A DNA stretch of 64,000 nt from Pedobacter steynii (GTDB lineage: Bacteria; Bacteroidota; Bacteroidia; Sphingobacteriales; Sphingobacteriaceae). Shown here one piece after another: positions 63,072 through 64,000 of this stretch. Position 1 is the first letter of the stretch. Each line of letters opens with the position of its first letter. A program made the translations under genes and the position numbers. The notes beneath the pieces were generated by a model. That model saw only the letters and a program-made list of their open reading frames with translations. It ran no database searches and was not told the DNA's origin. The stretch lies in contig NZ_FNGY01000004.1 in assembly GCF_900103665.1 (NCBI RefSeq), positions 1-64,000 on the forward strand, written 5' to 3'.

Positions 63072-63542
63072 GTTTTGATTTGGTGATCTTATAAGTTGTA
63101 GAAGTGGGATTTTTTTGTTTATGACCCGATAACAGATCGTTTATAAAAAACAAATAACTGTTGATTTGAAAAATTTTTATTGTAATCCAACACATTACAC
63201 CGAAAGAAACGAGTTCGACCTACAAAAGAAATTTCGCAATTATCTGATAAAGAGAAGTATTGAGCATTTAGACACATATGAAGCGCGAGGTATATTTAAA
63301 CAATTAACCAAGCTGACAATAATACAAATAAAAACAACCTAAAAGAAATAATAAGTAATATTAAAATATTTTATGCATAAAATAATAAAAAAAACATTTC
63401 CACCTATATATCACCTTAATAAACATCTACTGATCAACAACCTAATTGCAGCGCAAATTCCTCAATTATTTAACTCAAGGGGCCTCGCAGTAGATAAACG
63501 GAATTTATCGGACGAGTGTAAACATTTCTGGCAGGTGAGCGG
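63072..63542. other. AT-rich intergenic region upstream of the RHS operon
   Basis: 471 bp, very AT-rich in the middle (63300-63420). No coding frame, repeat array or clear promoter match was seen. It must hold the promoter for the minus-strand RHS operon. Confidence 0.5.
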
Positions 63543-63836
63543 TTAACGGTTCAACTTATTTTCAAGCTTCCGGAGTCTTTCTCCCATTTTATCACGTTCT
63601 AGATTATGAAGCTTATTTAACTTCTCCATCGCGATTAAATGCAATGTTAACTCTTCTATCTCTTTCAGGAGCTTTTTATTCATTTCACCAAGTGCAAGTC
63701 CATCCTTGTCGATTTCAGCGGCAGAAGGAATCTCAGGTAAATGTCCACTATCCAAAATGTATTTTTCAATTTCAGCCAGTGAAGGCAGATTATACTCTTT
63801 TTTGAATACATAATCTGGCCAGTTAGCCATCTCCAC
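63543..63836 (-). pseudogene. C-terminal fragment of a surface/tail-fibre-like protein
   Basis: About 97 codons reading NWPDYVFKKEYNLPSLAEIEKYI, DSGHLPEIPSAAEID, LALGEMNKKLLKEIEELTLHLI and a coiled-coil tail (KLENKLNR). This is the conserved C-terminus of long Bacteroidota surface proteins with trimeric or tail-fibre character. The upstream part is missing: a stop lies about seven codons before a GTG, and the preceding residues LRVE already match the family. The fragment therefore looks 5'-truncated. It may be cut off by rearrangement at the border of the RHS locus. Confidence 0.6.
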
Positions 63837-64000
63837 TCGTAGTTTTAATATTTAGGTCCCATATGGACGTTGTAACCGTTGCTCCAATAGAGGATCTTAA
63901 ATAATTAAATTACATCTATTCGTTAAAATAACTACTTCGTAAATAACAAAAGCCTAAAAATATTGACAATACGTTGAATTTTTACCATTTTTTTTAGTCC

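Overview
The window looks like chromosomal DNA of a Bacteroidota member, most likely a Pedobacter-like member of the Sphingobacteriaceae. This rests on a SusC/SusD pair, promoters matching the Bacteroidetes -7 element TAnnTTTG, RHS proteins of the DUF6443/DUF5977 type, lipoprotein signals ending in ISSC or VGGC, and AT-rich intergenic DNA. No rRNA, tRNA, CRISPR array or insertion sequence was recognised. All calls come from reading the sequence; no database search was run.

Region 1 (1-9,980) holds mostly single genes: a thioredoxin-like protein, a small PD-(D/E)XK-like protein, envelope proteins, a LACTB-like serine hydrolase, an NTF2-like protein, an AraC regulator, a RibD/DHFR-like reductase, and a divergent MocR regulator/EamA exporter pair. 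Region 2 (9,980-19,700) is a candidate specialised-metabolism locus. A tight six-gene operon encodes a phospholipase D-like protein, a small partner protein, a GMC oxidoreductase, a VioB-type ferritin-like protein, an SRPBCC protein and an unknown protein. After a terminator comes a free-standing A-T-TE nonribosomal peptide synthetase with a cysteine-like specificity code, then a GNAT acetyltransferase.

Region 3 (19,700-34,900) has miscellaneous membrane, GNAT and VOC proteins. It also carries an RND efflux system whose inner-membrane pump is fused in frame to its outer-membrane channel. Next is a sulfation module: APS kinase cysC facing an operon of chrA-like transporter, PAPS-type sulfotransferase and cysQ.

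Region 4 (34,900-49,800) is an L-rhamnose utilisation locus: GntR regulator, rhaT, bifunctional aldolase/dehydrogenase, rhamnose isomerase, rhamnulokinase, SusC, SusD and a GH78 alpha-L-rhamnosidase. Three copies of a 16-bp direct-repeat motif (ACAGGAYRGTRCAGGW) sit upstream of rhaT, susC and the rhamnosidase. They look like the operator of the local GntR protein. The pathway runs from polymer cleavage (GH78), through uptake (SusCD, RhaT), to isomerisation, phosphorylation, aldol cleavage and lactaldehyde oxidation.

Region 5 (49,900-52,600) has efp, an Rpn/PD-(D/E)XK transposase-family protein with a KLEG repeat, and a cyclase-family hydrolase. Region 6 (52,860-63,840, minus strand) is a polymorphic-toxin locus. 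A large secreted SpvB/TcB-like protein is followed by a secreted RHS protein with a variable 226-residue C-terminus and its likely immunity gene. Two displaced RHS-tip/toxin cassettes follow, both alpha/beta-hydrolase-like and each with its own four-helix membrane immunity gene, and then a remnant of a fourth RHS tip. Every cassette begins at the same RHS core sequence, as expected if toxin tips are exchanged by homologous recombination.
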